Assembly: GCA_009787995.1 (NCBI GenBank)
Contig: WQSH01000012.1
Coordinates: 1 to 40,347 of the forward strand
From: Oscillospiraceae bacterium
GTDB taxonomy: Bacteria; Bacillota; Clostridia; Oscillospirales; Oscillospiraceae
DNA: 40,347 nucleotides
Reading direction: 5' to 3'
This document shows, in pieces, positions 8,822-17,484 of this stretch. A program made the position numbers and the translations under genes. The notes beneath the pieces are model-generated. The model did no database searches and was not told the DNA's origin. It saw only the letters and a list, made by a program, of their open reading frames with translations. Positions within the stretch are counted from its first letter, which is position 1, and the number at the start of each line of letters is the position of its first letter.

Positions 8822-9997
8822 TTGAATAGTTTTTCATTTTGGAGTCCGACTAAGGTTATTTTTGGTACGGATACGGCAAAGCAGGCAGGCGGAGAAGTCA
8901 AAGCCTTTGGTGGCAAAAAAACGCTTGTCTTATACGGCGGCGGCAGTGCAGTCAAGAGCGGGCTGATGGATACGGTCACAGGCTCGTTTGCGGCTGAGGG
9001 CATAGAATGTTTCTGCGTCGGAGGCATACAGCCAAACCCCCTGCTGGAGTATGTACTGAAAATCATTGATGACTACAAAGGCAAGGGCATAGATTTTGTC
9101 CTCGGCGTTGGCGGAGGCAGCGTTATAGATTCGGCAAAGGCTGTGGCGGTCGGGCTTGCTACCGATGAGCTTCCCATGTGGGACTACTTCTTGCGCAAGG
9201 CGTTGCCCAAAACTGCGCTGCCTGTAGGCGCTGTCCTCACAATTGCCGCTGCGGGCAGTGAAACAAGCGATTCATGCGTGGTGACAAACCAAGCGGAAGG
9301 GAGCAAGCGAGGGTTTAACTCGCCCCTCAACCGACCAAAGTTTGCTATAATGGATCCTGTTTTGACATACAGCCTGCCGCCATATCATCTTGCCTGCGGT
9401 GTAGTTGATATGCTGATGCACGCTTTGGAGCGTTATTTTGCGCCTGATGCGGACAACGCCGTTACGGACGAGCTTTCCGAAGCGGCGATGAGGGTCGTAG
9501 TAAAATATGGACGTAAGGCGATGGACGACCTGACAGACTACAAAGCGCGGTCGGAGATTATGTGGGCAGGCAGCATCACGCACAATGGGCTGCTGGGGCT
9601 TGGGCAGGCAATGGACTTCTCGGTGCATCAATTTGGAAGCCCGCTCTCAGCCAAGTATGACACGGCGCATGGGGCAAGCCTTGCTGCGACTTGGCCCTCG
9701 TGGGCGAGGTATGTCTATCGCAGCGACGTGGCGAGATTCGCTAAATATGCCAAAACGGTCTGGGGCATTGCAGTGGCGGACGACGAAGCTGCGGCTAAAG
9801 CAGGTATTGCGGCGACGGAAGAATACTTCCGCTTGCTCGGAATGCCCACCACGCTGACTGAGGCTGTGGGGGAAAAGGTCAAGGATGACATTGATGCGCT
9901 TGTGGAGCTATGCACGTACAACCGCACCCGCACTATAGGCGCATTCAAGGTGCTGGGTTACGACGACATAAAGGCTATTTACCAATCTGCTATATGA
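8822..9997 (+). CDS. Iron-containing alcohol dehydrogenase (butanol dehydrogenase-like)
   Basis: NSFSFWSPTKVIFGTDTAKQAG N-terminus, GVGGGSVIDSAKA, DMLMHALE and HQFGSPLSAKYDTAHG metal/substrate motifs; TTG start with GGAGGA RBS. Confidence 0.9.
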   Translation: MNSFSFWSPTKVIFGTDTAKQAGGEVKAFGGKKTLVLYGGGSAVKSGLMDTVTGSFAAEGIECFCVGGIQPNPLLEYVLKIIDDYKGKGIDFVLGVGGGSVIDSAKAVAVGLATDELPMWDYFLRKALPKTALPVGAVLTIAAAGSETSDSCVVTNQAEGSKRGFNSPLNRPKFAIMDPVLTYSLPPYHLACGVVDMLMHALERYFAPDADNAVTDELSEAAMRVVVKYGRKAMDDLTDYKARSEIMWAGSITHNGLLGLGQAMDFSVHQFGSPLSAKYDTAHGASLAATWPSWARYVYRSDVARFAKYAKTVWGIAVADDEAAAKAGIAATEEYFRLLGMPTTLTEAVGEKVKDDIDALVELCTYNRTRTIGAFKVLGYDDIKAIYQSAI

Positions 9998-10022
9998 TTG
10001 CTATCAACGAATCTGTGAATCT

Positions 10023-10064
10023 GCCAGCCCGGGAGAATCGCATTTGCGACTCTCCCGGGCTGGC
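10023..10064. terminator. Strong GC-rich hairpin between convergent genes
   Basis: GCCAGCCCGGGAGA-a-TCGC-ATTT-GCGA-c-TCTCCCGGGCTGGC: 14 + 4 bp with one A/C mismatch, then TTGGTAATTT. Confidence 0.7.
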
Positions 10065-10122
10065 TTGGTAATTTAATTCGCTGCGGATTGACGCCGTCCG
10101 CTGCTAGATGGGCACAACGGCC

Positions 10123-11190
10123 TTATTTACTGTTGGCCGCTGCCTTTTTCTTGCGGCTCACAGCCAGCCCTGCGACAACGGCGGCTACACCTAATACCAA
10201 TATGACTATATAAATGGTCATATTGCTGTCGTCACCAGTAGCTGGGGAGCCGTGGGCCAGCACCAGCGCAGATAGCGGCTGATCCTGGGGCATGCCTGCA
10301 AAATTGCCGAGGTCGGATGCAAGCAAGAAATTCAGGCTGTTATCTGTCTCTCCAAGTGCAAAATTGTAGCCATTAATCGCACTGACACTAACTCGTTCGC
10401 CGGCGCCGACATTTCTTTCAACCATGTTCATAGCAGCATCGAATGTGAATAGAGTCACATTTTGCGAGAATGCGATTTCGCCATCATCGTTGAATACGAT
10501 GCCGTACACGCGCCCTGTGCCAAAACCTGCTGCGGCAAGGTCAAAAAGGATGTACTGGCTCTGATAGCCTCTCATGCCAACTTGAACATCGCTGCCGGGG
10601 AAGCGGTAAACGCTCATGTCATCGGGTATCACCGACGGCACGGCCGCAGGGAGAGTTACAGGGGTTTCCGGGGGAGCTTCCGGAGGCGGCTCGGCAGCCT
10701 CAGGGGCAGGATCAACCGGGGGCTCCGGTTCTGCGGGTGGTTCCGGCTCTGGTTCTGGTTCCTGTTCCGGAGCGGGTTCCGGATCGGGCTCCGGCTCTGG
10801 CTCTTGTTCCGGAGCAACTGCCTGTGCGGTGCCCATTAATGCAACATAGCCGAATCCGCTCGACGCTGTGAAAGCGTAAAAGGTGCCGTCAACCAACTGT
10901 GCCATAGACGTGACGGCAGTAAAGCCCGTGACAGCGGTGGGTAGCGGCAAATGCTCAAGATTGGGAAAATCTCCTGCAAAGAAACCGAAGAGTCTTGCGC
11001 CCGCCGGTATAGATTCATCACCAAGAGCTGGGTCGTAAGTTCCGTCCGGTAGCGGCCATACGCCCATGTCAAGCGCTGCCGCAAGCTCAGGCGGTACGTC
11101 ATCAGCGAGTGCTGCGAGTGGCATAATTGAGACAATCAGCAGCAAAGATATCGTGAGCACAAGAAGCTTCTTAAACCGTAATTTTTTCAT
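10123..11190 (-). CDS. Secreted, wall-anchored surface protein with Pro/Glu-rich linker
   Basis: Signal peptide (KKLRFKKLLVLTISLLLIVSIMPLAALA), PEPEPDPEPAPEQEPEPEPEP linker, C-terminal SPATGDDSNM + TM + RKKK tail; AGGAGG RBS. Confidence 0.75.
   Translation of the reverse strand: MKKLRFKKLLVLTISLLLIVSIMPLAALADDVPPELAAALDMGVWPLPDGTYDPALGDESIPAGARLFGFFAGDFPNLEHLPLPTAVTGFTAVTSMAQLVDGTFYAFTASSGFGYVALMGTAQAVAPEQEPEPEPDPEPAPEQEPEPEPEPPAEPEPPVDPAPEAAEPPPEAPPETPVTLPAAVPSVIPDDMSVYRFPGSDVQVGMRGYQSQYILFDLAAAGFGTGRVYGIVFNDDGEIAFSQNVTLFTFDAAMNMVERNVGAGERVSVSAINGYNFALGETDNSLNFLLASDLGNFAGMPQDQPLSALVLAHGSPATGDDSNMTIYIVILVLGVAAVVAGLAVSRKKKAAANSK
10660..10815 (-). repeat. Low-complexity tandem coding repeat (PEPEP-type linker)
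   Basis: Repeated GGTTCCGG/GGCTCTGG units encoding APEQEPEPEPDPEP/APEQEPEPEPEPP. Confidence 0.75.
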
Positions 11191-11290
11191 GCTAGATTAA
11201 TTCCTCCTAAAAAATTTAATAAATGACCCATGCGAACAAAGACTGCTATTTAAAAATCCTCCTTCCAACGCACACACTACTTACCTTATC

Positions 11291-11395
11291 TTCTCACCTG
11301 AGAAACCCTGTATATAGGCATAATTCCGCAATTACAGCGTGGAAATCCACTATATGTGCGAAAACGATACTATGTAGGGTGAAGTTACATAGTAT
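11291..11395 (-). promoter_or_regulatory. Hairpin-rich 5' leader of the surface protein gene
   Basis: Inverted repeats ATACTATGTA/TACATAGTAT (11367-11395), ATATAG/CTATAT (11312-11317 / 11350-11355) enclosing GTGG-AAAT-CCAC and TAATT-CCGC-AATTA hairpins, plus TTCTCACCTGAGAA (11291-11304). Confidence 0.4.
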
Positions 11396-11424
11396 TTCCG
11401 AGGAAAACGCATCAACATTTGTCA

Positions 11425-11453
11425 ATAATACACAATGATTGGGCGCTTGTCAA
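11425..11453 (-). promoter_or_regulatory. Sigma-A-type promoter upstream of the surface protein leader
   Basis: Minus strand TTGACA - 17 nt - TATTAT. Confidence 0.6.
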
Positions 11454-11479
11454 TGTTTTTTGACAAATTTGTTACCCTA

Positions 11480-13036
11480 TCATCGCAGCGGCACTACCAC
11501 CCCGGCGACTTCTATGGAAGTTACAGTGTCCAGGTCGAGGATTTCAAACTCCGCTGCGGATTGAGGTATCGGTATTCCCATTCTCCTGTTAAAATTGGCA
11601 TTGATGGAGTACGAGCGCAAACCTTCGTCAAAGATGTTGGAAATAACCGAGAAGCTGTAGGTGGGGTTGCCTGATGCGTCGGTGGAGCGCACACGAAGCT
11701 CATGGTCGCCCTCTACCTGGATTATGCCTTCAGTTGTGTGGATGCGCACAGGCACGCCGGGGACTCCGATGCTCATGCCGGGAGTTTCGCCTTTAATCAG
11801 CACGGTAAACGGAGTCATTCTAACTTCCCGCACGATAAAGTTTCTGGCCTCAGCATCCAAATTCTCCACTATTAGAGCTCCGTCATATGGGGCGACCTCA
11901 AAGGTTTCGTCTAGCGTAAGGAAGATGCGGAGCTGTCCGCCGCTGCCAAAGGCGCTGTATGTCTCAAACGCATCAAGATAAACTCCTTCAAACACATGCT
12001 CAACATAAGCAGCCATCATATTTGAACCTAAAACAGTATTAATAATATTGCCATAGTCATCTATATCAAAAGCAGCGACTCCTTGTGGAAGGACATGATC
12101 CCGCCTGGTCGGCAGTGTGGATAAAGCATTGGTGCTCAGCTGTTGGATATTGCTGCCAACAAAATCCGCTTCGCCTAGGTTAGGCGAATGTGTCTGAATG
12201 TGGAGATTCCCATCTATTATTCCAATTGAAGATATATACGTATTCAGCCTTGCAAAATCCTCCCACTCGCCATCTATAGTTTCCAAAGGGGTTAAGGATG
12301 AAAATGGGATGTCGTGCATGTGAGGCGGGAGGATTGGCACGCCGAATATTTCAGCAATTGGATCCACCTCTTGTGCAATGGTCAAATCCAGGTCAACAAT
12401 CCCGAGCCAAAAGTTTTGCATGTTTTGAAATCTAACGCCGACAGTTATCTCTTCTCCCACAATTGGGCGACTGAATGCCCTTCTGGCGTGGAGCGTCAAA
12501 AAGCCGTCCGAGCGATCTACAACATGAAGCCGTTCAGGGCTGGGCTGTTCGTGGGGAAGGCCTGCTGCGGAGATAGTGGCGAAAAGGGAAAGGTGCTCGG
12601 TGCTTACCCCATAAAAGTGGTTGGACACTGTGTCGTCCAATATGATGTAAATGTCCACGACGCTGTCAAATATCCCGATAGCGACAAATTCGACCCCAAG
12701 CCCATCATCCGTGACAAAAGACCTCACCACAGGCTCCAGCATCGCAGCCCGCCGTTCCCCTATGAGTCCCAAGAGCCTGTAAAAGCCTCCATAGTTTGCG
12801 GCGATTGCGGTGATGGTCGTGATGAGCAGCACTGCAGCGATGGCGGCTATTATGAAGGTGCGCTTGAACGTGCGCGGGGTGGGGCTTTTTGTTAAATTGA
12901 GGGATTGCTCCCCGAATGCGTTTTTGACCTTGTTTAGCAGCTCTGGGGCAGGCTCGCGCGTGTTTTCCATATCAATCCTCTTTGAGGTAAAAGCTCTGTG
13001 CAAAAGCTTATCGGTGTTAGTCCGTTCCATATCCAT
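11480..13036 (-). CDS. Membrane protein, DUF4179-like putative anti-sigma factor
   Basis: Single TM helix (TFIIAAIAAVLLITTITAIAA) after a short cytoplasmic N-terminus, large extracytoplasmic domain; overlaps the ECF sigma gene by 20 nt. Confidence 0.6.
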   Translation of the reverse strand: MDMERTNTDKLLHRAFTSKRIDMENTREPAPELLNKVKNAFGEQSLNLTKSPTPRTFKRTFIIAAIAAVLLITTITAIAANYGGFYRLLGLIGERRAAMLEPVVRSFVTDDGLGVEFVAIGIFDSVVDIYIILDDTVSNHFYGVSTEHLSLFATISAAGLPHEQPSPERLHVVDRSDGFLTLHARRAFSRPIVGEEITVGVRFQNMQNFWLGIVDLDLTIAQEVDPIAEIFGVPILPPHMHDIPFSSLTPLETIDGEWEDFARLNTYISSIGIIDGNLHIQTHSPNLGEADFVGSNIQQLSTNALSTLPTRRDHVLPQGVAAFDIDDYGNIINTVLGSNMMAAYVEHVFEGVYLDAFETYSAFGSGGQLRIFLTLDETFEVAPYDGALIVENLDAEARNFIVREVRMTPFTVLIKGETPGMSIGVPGVPVRIHTTEGIIQVEGDHELRVRSTDASGNPTYSFSVISNIFDEGLRSYSINANFNRRMGIPIPQSAAEFEILDLDTVTSIEVAGVVVPLR

Positions 13037-13571
13037 GCTTTACCAATCCTTTCTCAACTATTTTTCTGGATTTATGAAGCCTGCTTTTGACTGTGCCGCC
13101 AGGGATTTCCAGTGCCTCGGCAATTTCCTGCACGCTCATTTCCCAAGCGTAGTACATAAGTGTTGGGATTTTGAGCTTTTCAGGCAACTCTTCGACTAAT
13201 TTGAAGACCGTCCGAAATTCCTCCTGCTCCGCCGCAGCGCGTTCAAGGTCAACATCGCTGGCTATGGTATCGCTCAGCGGCTCGGTGGGTGCTAACCTAG
13301 AGCGCCTTGCGTACTTGGTTACATGCTTTTTACGCAAATTCGCCGCCGTTGCAAAGAGGAATCTTTTTGGGTTGTCTGATTTGCTGAGCTTTGGTAGAAG
13401 CTCTGCCGCTTTGAGAAACGTTTCTTGAAACAAGTCGTCAGCATCCTCATCTGAGGATGTAAGGTTTAGGCAAAACCTGTAGACTGCACTGCCGTGTTTA
13501 TCAACCAAATCCGCAAACAAATGTTGCGGGGCTATTGCGTCTTCTCGGCTTTTATCCAAGTTTATCACCAT
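13017..13571 (-). CDS. ECF-type RNA polymerase sigma factor (sigma-70 family)
   Basis: LFADLVDKHGSAVYRFCLNLTSSDEDADDLFQETFLKA region 2 and SVQEIAEALEIPGGTVKSRLHKSRK region 4. Confidence 0.9.
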   Translation of the reverse strand: MVINLDKSREDAIAPQHLFADLVDKHGSAVYRFCLNLTSSDEDADDLFQETFLKAAELLPKLSKSDNPKRFLFATAANLRKKHVTKYARRSRLAPTEPLSDTIASDVDLERAAAEQEEFRTVFKLVEELPEKLKIPTLMYYAWEMSVQEIAEALEIPGGTVKSRLHKSRKIVEKGLVKHGYGTD

Positions 13572-13689
13572 GCTATTCCTCCCTATCTCAAAGTGTTAAT
13601 AATGTGAGGCCTCTATTTGTATATCCCCACGAGATGCGATAGGGTTCTTTTTTTATGCCCATCGGCAGCATAGTTTAAGCGTTTTCTGG

Positions 13690-14589
13690 CTAAATTTGTC
13701 CAGGCTCAGAGCAGTTATAAAAGCTCAGCAGAACCGATGCCACGCAGTCGGCATGAGTAAGTCCAAGCATATGGGTGGCGTTTTCGATCGGATAGAGCCG
13801 AGGCACTTGCACTTGTGAAGCTATATGCAAAGCCGTCGCCTCGTCATACAGCGAGCCGGGGCGTGCATATATTATTGCAAGGGGCTTGTCGATTTTGGGA
13901 AGCACGGGGCGGAAATCGTTTTCGCACATCGAAATCCAGTATGCGCGGCGCACTGCCTGAACGTTGGCGGGCAGCTCTACCAAGGCTTCGGCTCCGCCGG
14001 GCAGCATTTCGAACATGCTCTTCAAAGCGTCATATTTTTCCTCTGTAGGGGTGAGGTCTCTTTCGTTCTCCGCCTGATTTGGAAGGACCGTCTCCGTCAG
14101 GAAGCTAATGTTGAAGCCCTTAAAATCCCTCTCCATCATTTCCAAGTCTTTGTGATAGGACTCATGCGTATAATGCCCTTGGTGTAGGCCGTGAACCCAG
14201 CCAGCTTCGTTTATTAGGCAGGGGGACATATCAATAATAGCCATGCGTGCCAAGTTCAAAGTACCGAATTGACGTACATAATCGAACAGGACTGCCGCAC
14301 CCATGGAATACCCAACGCAGCAAACATCCGCCAAACCAAGATGCTCCATCAGCTCCTTGGCATCTTGAGCCGATTGCCCCAAAGACAGTCGCCCCTCAGC
14401 AGGCGTGCCGCCATAGCCGCGTTGGTCAAATGAAACCACACGAAAGTGTTTGCCCAGCAACCTGAAAAAGGGCATCTTTGCGGCAATGCTCTCCCCAAAG
14501 GCATGAACATAGAAGAGGGTTGGGCCTTGCCCCATATCCACGTAACTAATTTTTGCGCCATCCGAGGCAGTAAAATAATTTTTCATCAT
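13690..14589 (-). CDS. Alpha/beta hydrolase
   Basis: VSFDQRGYGGTP, nucleophile elbow VGYSMGAAV, C-terminal NATHMLG; start inferred at MMKNYFTASDG. Confidence 0.85.
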   Translation of the reverse strand: MMKNYFTASDGAKISYVDMGQGPTLFYVHAFGESIAAKMPFFRLLGKHFRVVSFDQRGYGGTPAEGRLSLGQSAQDAKELMEHLGLADVCCVGYSMGAAVLFDYVRQFGTLNLARMAIIDMSPCLINEAGWVHGLHQGHYTHESYHKDLEMMERDFKGFNISFLTETVLPNQAENERDLTPTEEKYDALKSMFEMLPGGAEALVELPANVQAVRRAYWISMCENDFRPVLPKIDKPLAIIYARPGSLYDEATALHIASQVQVPRLYPIENATHMLGLTHADCVASVLLSFYNCSEPGQI

Positions 14590-14686
14590 AGTGACTAGGA
14601 TATTCTGCTTTTGGAAATTTGTCAATTCGGAATGTGCGCCGAATGTAGGGCAGCATTCTTATATTTTATAAATTTGTTTGTCCACA

Positions 14687-14715
14687 TTGAATATAAAATC
14701 AGTATATGATATGAT
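14687..14715 (+). promoter_or_regulatory. Sigma-A-type promoter for the URO-D/MtaA-like gene
   Basis: TTGAAT - 17 nt - TATGAT. Confidence 0.4.
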
Positions 14716-14834
14716 TACGCCTAGCAGTTGTCGATTTCTCACAAGCAACATCTGAAAACGGCATGTGTTATTGTCAATTATTATACATAATTGCCGGAAA
14801 AACAAATATAAAAAATATAAGGAGGACTGAAGCG

Positions 14835-15824
14835 ATGACGTTAACGCCAAAGGAAAACTATTTACGCACCCTGCGCGGGGAGATTCCTGATTTTGTCCCA
14901 TCCCTGTTTCATCCCCACATGATGCCAATACGCGAAGAACTGCTTACCCCAAGCAGTCTGCCCGACGGAAAGCCCTTCGTCACGGGGCTTGGAGTCACCT
15001 ATGTTGGGTCGGAGGAGCTCAACTTCGGTGCAATGCCGGCGCCCAACATTATCATCGTCGACGACATCCTCAAGTGGCGGGATCGGCTGAAAATCCGTGA
15101 CGTCACAGGCCGGGACTGGGAAGGCTACTACAAGAAGGAGGAAGAGAAAATCGACAGGGAGAACCTCTGCCTTGCCGTTGATGGGGGAGACTATTTCCTT
15201 ATACTTGTAAGTCTGATGGGGTTTGAAAATGCGATGTTTGCGATTTCGGAAGAGCCGGAAGAAGTCATTGCGATGCTGACTGAGATTTCAAAGTTCTTGC
15301 TCATGGTCACGGAGAAGCAGATGCAGCACTTGAGGCCGGACGTCTACATACTTATGGACGATGATTCCGCCTATACAGCGCCGTTTTTTTCGCTCAAGAC
15401 TTATCGTGAGATTTTTAAGCCCTTTCATAAGTTGCACATTGAGTTGGCGCTGAAGTATGGCTGTATGATACTGCGCCACGACTGCGGCAAGTCGGATCAG
15501 TTCCTTGAGGACTGGCTTGAGATGGGCGTCAACTCATGGCATCCGTTTCAGGTGACAAATGACTGCAAGGGGATTAAGCAGAAGTATGGGGACAGGCTTA
15601 CCCTTGAGGGGGGCTGGGACAATCAGGGCAAGTGGAACGGCGTAGACTATTCTGACGATGAGCTTATTGCGGCAATGGAGGAATACACTGCAATCTTCGC
15701 CCCGGGCGGAAGGTTCGTATTCAGCGCGACAGCGGGTCCGTTCGGAGCAGGGGCAGGCCCAAACCCGAAGAGCGAGGTAGTGAGGAAATTTTACGAAGAG
15801 AAGGTCAAGTATTATTATAAATAA
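14835..15824 (+). CDS. URO-D/MtaA superfamily protein (probable corrinoid-linked methyltransferase-like rather than heme HemE)
   Basis: TPKENYLRTLRGEIPDFVPS N-terminus and LRHDCGKSDQFLEDWLEMGVNSWHP; AGGAGG RBS before ATG 14835. Confidence 0.75.
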   Translation: MTLTPKENYLRTLRGEIPDFVPSLFHPHMMPIREELLTPSSLPDGKPFVTGLGVTYVGSEELNFGAMPAPNIIIVDDILKWRDRLKIRDVTGRDWEGYYKKEEEKIDRENLCLAVDGGDYFLILVSLMGFENAMFAISEEPEEVIAMLTEISKFLLMVTEKQMQHLRPDVYILMDDDSAYTAPFFSLKTYREIFKPFHKLHIELALKYGCMILRHDCGKSDQFLEDWLEMGVNSWHPFQVTNDCKGIKQKYGDRLTLEGGWDNQGKWNGVDYSDDELIAAMEEYTAIFAPGGRFVFSATAGPFGAGAGPNPKSEVVRKFYEEKVKYYYK

Positions 15825-15867
15825 AAACAGGGGGGACGGTTTGAAATGCCGTCCCCCCTGTTTTTTT
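15823..15867. terminator. Bidirectional rho-independent terminator
   Basis: AAAAACAGGGGGGACGG / loop TTTGAAATG / CCGTCCCCCCTGTTTTTTT, perfect stem with A-run and T-run on either side. Confidence 0.95.
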
Positions 15868-15880
15868 GCCTAATCTGCGG

Positions 15881-17470
15881 TTAAAGTTCCCCCGTGAGGG
15901 CATCGGCAAGCTGCATCATGTACGCCAGCGCCCGGCCGTAGCTGTTTCCGTTTAACAGCAGCGGGTAGTCGAATGCGTACATGCCGCCTGCAACGTTCCC
16001 TACTGCATATAGGCCAGGGATGGGATTGCTATCTTCGCCCAGCACGTTCAGACGCTCGTCAGTTAATGCTCCGCCGTAGATGTCGAGCAAAGTGGGCCCC
16101 CACTTGAGAGCGTAAAACGGAGGCTTGAGGACTGGAGTGAGCATTATGCTGCGTTTTCCAAAATCATTGTCTTCACCCTTCTCGCAGATCTCATTATAAC
16201 GCTTGACGGTAGCCTTTAGGTTCTCTGCCGGCACGCACATCTTTTCTGCGAGCTCATCAAGCGAATCTGCCATGAAACCATTTGGGGCTTTCGTAGAGTT
16301 GGGCATATCCGCCGGGTAATGATACCCCTGTATCGACCTGTCTACTGCCGAGACGAGCTTCTCCTTGTCAAACTTATCGCCATACATGGTGAGAAGTGAC
16401 ATCCCCTGGCCGCCAAGCAAATCCCAGCGGGAAGAAATCTCGTCAACATATTTGCTGTCAAAAATTGAAAAGGCGTGGTCGCCGCCGGGCTGCATCAGGC
16501 ACCGCAATGCCTTTGCCTGCATCCACGTATCCTCGTTCATAAACCTCTTGCCCAGTTTATTGACATGCAGGAAAAAAAACTGAAGGCCGCTGTAGCGGAG
16601 CAAGTGCAGAGTCGTGGCCCATTCGGGATTATCCAGCACTCCGCCCGCCCAATACGCCATTTTATGGCCGTCGCCGGTGTTGCCGCGCCTTGGGAATTGA
16701 TTTTCGGCCCGCAGGCCCGTGGGGGTGAAGGCTTCCAGCATCTCACGGTTTTCGCTGCAGTCTCCCGTAGCGAGGACAACGGCTTTATTGCCCTTGTAGC
16801 GCATATACGAGCCATCGGCATTTTTTGCTATGCAGGACACTATGCGCCCCTGCCCATCCTTCTCGAGCACCTCGCCGGCGACGCCGCGGAACAACTTTCC
16901 GCCGTTTTTCAACAACTCCTGCTCAAAAATCTCGCTGGTGAGCATCCCGCCAAAGAGGTTCTTGTACTTGCCCCCCTGTTTTGCGGTGATATGGTGCGTT
17001 CCAAGATATTCGTTGAACATCGGTCCCTTGTAGCCGACATAGATATCGGCCTCGACATCGGCCCCTGCAAGCTCCATCATCCACTCAAAACCCTCGGCGC
17101 TCCGATTGATGAAAATCCATAGCAGTTTTTCTTCAACACGGCTCCCGCTGACTTTCAGCCAATCTGCTGCAAGCTGCGCCTTGTCGATGTGAATGCCTTT
17201 GTCTGCCATCGTCTTGGTGTTGATTGCCGCAATCTGCGCCCCGATTGCGACGAGGCTTTTGTTTTTGTCAATCACGATGCAGGACAGCCCCTTTGCCGAG
17301 CACCTGGCGGCGGCGGCCAACCCGCTGATTCCGCCGCCTACAACGACGACATCAGCTTCAAGTGTTTCCTTTATGTGAGATTCAGGGATATTCTCAGGAG
17401 GGGTCTCCCAAGAGTAGCCCCTCTTGGGAGAATGGCTGCCATAGAACTTCATATTCAAGCTTGTATCCAT
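15881..17470 (-). CDS. FAD-binding fumarate reductase/ketosteroid dehydrogenase-type flavoprotein
   Basis: ADVVVVGGGISGLAAAARCSAKG dinucleotide-binding motif, AVVLATGDCSEN, GLYAVGNVAGGMYAFDYPLLLNGNSYGRAL; start at ATG 17470 with GGGAGGA RBS. The longer track ORF overlaps the upstream OYE gene. Confidence 0.85.
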   Translation of the reverse strand: MDTSLNMKFYGSHSPKRGYSWETPPENIPESHIKETLEADVVVVGGGISGLAAAARCSAKGLSCIVIDKNKSLVAIGAQIAAINTKTMADKGIHIDKAQLAADWLKVSGSRVEEKLLWIFINRSAEGFEWMMELAGADVEADIYVGYKGPMFNEYLGTHHITAKQGGKYKNLFGGMLTSEIFEQELLKNGGKLFRGVAGEVLEKDGQGRIVSCIAKNADGSYMRYKGNKAVVLATGDCSENREMLEAFTPTGLRAENQFPRRGNTGDGHKMAYWAGGVLDNPEWATTLHLLRYSGLQFFFLHVNKLGKRFMNEDTWMQAKALRCLMQPGGDHAFSIFDSKYVDEISSRWDLLGGQGMSLLTMYGDKFDKEKLVSAVDRSIQGYHYPADMPNSTKAPNGFMADSLDELAEKMCVPAENLKATVKRYNEICEKGEDNDFGKRSIMLTPVLKPPFYALKWGPTLLDIYGGALTDERLNVLGEDSNPIPGLYAVGNVAGGMYAFDYPLLLNGNSYGRALAYMMQLADALTGEL

Positions 17471-17484
17471 GTCGCTATCCTCCC

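Noticed and set aside
10616-10849. Plus-strand Gly/Ser-rich ORF (SGSGSGSG)
   Set aside because: It is the antisense reading of the PEPEP-coding repeat of the surface protein.
11300-11360. Hammerhead ribozyme or purine riboswitch in the three-helix leader
   Set aside because: Conserved core sequences (CUGANGA...GAAA; purine-riboswitch junctions) are not present.
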